Source: SIG480 sp045636165 (GTDB lineage: Bacteria > Bacillota > Clostridia > Oscillospirales > JAAYXM01). Taken from it: a DNA stretch of 5,990 nucleotides. Numbering within the stretch: the stretch's first letter is position 1; every line of letters begins with the position of its first letter. The DNA is taken from contig JAZTWZ010000105.1 of NCBI GenBank assembly GCA_045636165.1, forward strand, positions 1 through 5,990. The letters run 5' to 3'. The notes under the pieces were generated by a model that made no database searches, was not told the DNA's origin, and saw nothing but the letters and a program-made list of their open reading frames with translations. The position numbers and the translations under genes are program-made. This document shows, piece by piece, positions 5,178 to 5,990 of this stretch.

Positions 5178-5990
5178 GTGCGGCTGAAAAGTCTTGAATT
5201 GCAGGGGTTTAAATCATTCCCTGACAAGACCGTTATTTCCTTTGACGATGGTATAACTGCAATCGTCGGTCCTAACGGAAGCGGAAAATCGAATATATCT
5301 GACGCTGTCCGTTGGGTTCTTGGAGAACAGTCCACGAAAACTCTTCGCGGAAGCAATATGCAGGATGTTATCTTTGCAGGAACCCAGAAAAGAGCCGCTG
5401 TCGGCTTTGCTGAGGTTTCGCTTACCATTGACAACTCCGACGGTGTTCTTCCGTGCGATTATAACGAAGTTACGGTCACGCGCCGTCTCTACCGTTCGGG
5501 TGAGAGTGAGTATTTTATAAACCGTACCTCTGTCAGACTCCGCGACATAAACGAGATGTTTATGGATACGGGTCTTGGCCGTGACGGTTATTCGATTATC
5601 GGTCAGGGAAGAATTGATGAAATTCTTTCTGCAAAAAGCGGTGACCGCCGTGAGATTTTCGAAGAAGCGGCAGGTATCTCAAAATTCCGCCACCGCAAGG
5701 AGGAGTCGGAGAGAAAGCTTGCTTCAACTGAAGAAAACCTTGTCCGCCTGCGCGATATTCTTACAGAGGTTGAGTCGCAGGTAGGTCCTTTGCGCATCCA
5801 GGCGGAGAAGGCAAAGCAGTATATAAAGATTTTTGATGAGCTTCGCGGCCTTGAGGTAACGGTATGGACCGAAAACCTTGCAAAGGCGCGCGAAAACGCT
5901 CAGAAGTACATAAGCGATTACGAGGTCGTCTGCAGCCAGTTCAGCGCAGCAAGTGCCGCGGTTGGCGCGCTCTATGCGGAAGTTGAAGAG
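5178..5990 (+). CDS. smc: Chromosome segregation protein SMC, N-terminal part, runs off the window
   Basis: SMC is the ATPase of the SMC-ScpAB condensin that organises and segregates the chromosome on the nucleoid. Only 271 of about 1190 residues are in the window. The N-terminal head begins MRLKSLELQGFKSFPDKTVI and has the Walker A motif GPNGSGKSN (31-39). The conserved LGEQSTKTLRGSNMQDVIFAG follows at 48-68, with Arg57 at the arginine-finger position. The Q-loop region IIGQGRIDEIL (140-150) and EEAAGISKFRHRK (162-174) lead into the start of the long coiled coil, which runs to the window edge. The GTG start at 5178 has AGAGGTGG 5 nt upstream, and the protein then begins exactly where family members do. 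rnc, which usually precedes smc in Firmicutes, is absent; a divergent tRNA gene is there instead. Confidence 0.97.
   Translation, partial: MRLKSLELQGFKSFPDKTVISFDDGITAIVGPNGSGKSNISDAVRWVLGEQSTKTLRGSNMQDVIFAGTQKRAAVGFAEVSLTIDNSDGVLPCDYNEVTVTRRLYRSGESEYFINRTSVRLRDINEMFMDTGLGRDGYSIIGQGRIDEILSAKSGDRREIFEEAAGISKFRHRKEESERKLASTEENLVRLRDILTEVESQVGPLRIQAEKAKQYIKIFDELRGLEVTVWTENLAKARENAQKYISDYEVVCSQFSAASAAVGALYAEVEE

Noticed and set aside
5045..5434. 129-codon minus-strand frame over the smc start
   Set aside because: It is antisense to the SMC Walker A region and runs through the tRNA and smc promoters.
1..5990. Mobile element, CRISPR array, phage or defence island
   Set aside because: There are no transposase or integrase genes, no direct-repeat arrays and no terminal inverted repeats; all inverted repeats seen are terminators.

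Overview
The window looks like ordinary chromosomal core DNA from an endospore-forming member of the Clostridia. The evidence is a spoVAD-spoVAE pair behind a sigma-G-type promoter, a clostridial-style set of housekeeping genes, a pyruvate kinase without the extra C-terminal domain found in Bacillus, and intrinsic terminators with long T-tracts. Base composition is moderate, with AT-rich intergenic regions. GCG alanine codons are fairly common and a tRNA-Ala(CGC) is present. I cannot place it to genus.

Layout. Positions 1-1156 (minus strand) hold spoVAD and the first 50 codons of spoVAE, 3 nt apart. A sigma-G-like promoter lies at 1189-1218. A terminator at 1220-1250 closes the upstream minus-strand gene ddh (1255-2238), encoding meso-diaminopimelate D-dehydrogenase, which has its own sigma-A promoter at 2273-2301. 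The 421-nt gap 2239-2659 carries that promoter, a possible divergent plus-strand promoter, what looks like a decayed plus-strand gene with two in-frame stops (2295-2525), its terminator (2538-2566), and the extended -10 promoter of pyk. Pyruvate kinase (pyk) occupies 2660-4072 on the plus strand. It converges on a minus-strand gene for an HprK/PckA-like P-loop protein (4096-4797), and the two share a hairpin that overlaps the latter's stop codon. Next come the terminator of a tRNA-Ala(CGC) gene (4931-5006, minus) and that tRNA's promoter. The window ends in the first 271 codons of smc on the plus strand.

How the genes relate. Nearly every gene is its own transcription unit with a visible promoter and terminator; only spoVAD-spoVAE forms an operon here. 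spoVAD/spoVAE serve dipicolinate uptake into the forespore. Ddh makes meso-diaminopimelate for peptidoglycan and lysine. Pyk is the last step of glycolysis, and SMC organises the chromosome. There is no sign of a mobile element, CRISPR array, phage or defence system. The points most worth following up are the gene remnant at 2295-2525, the uncharacterised HprK-like kinase, and the absence of spoVAC upstream of spoVAD.
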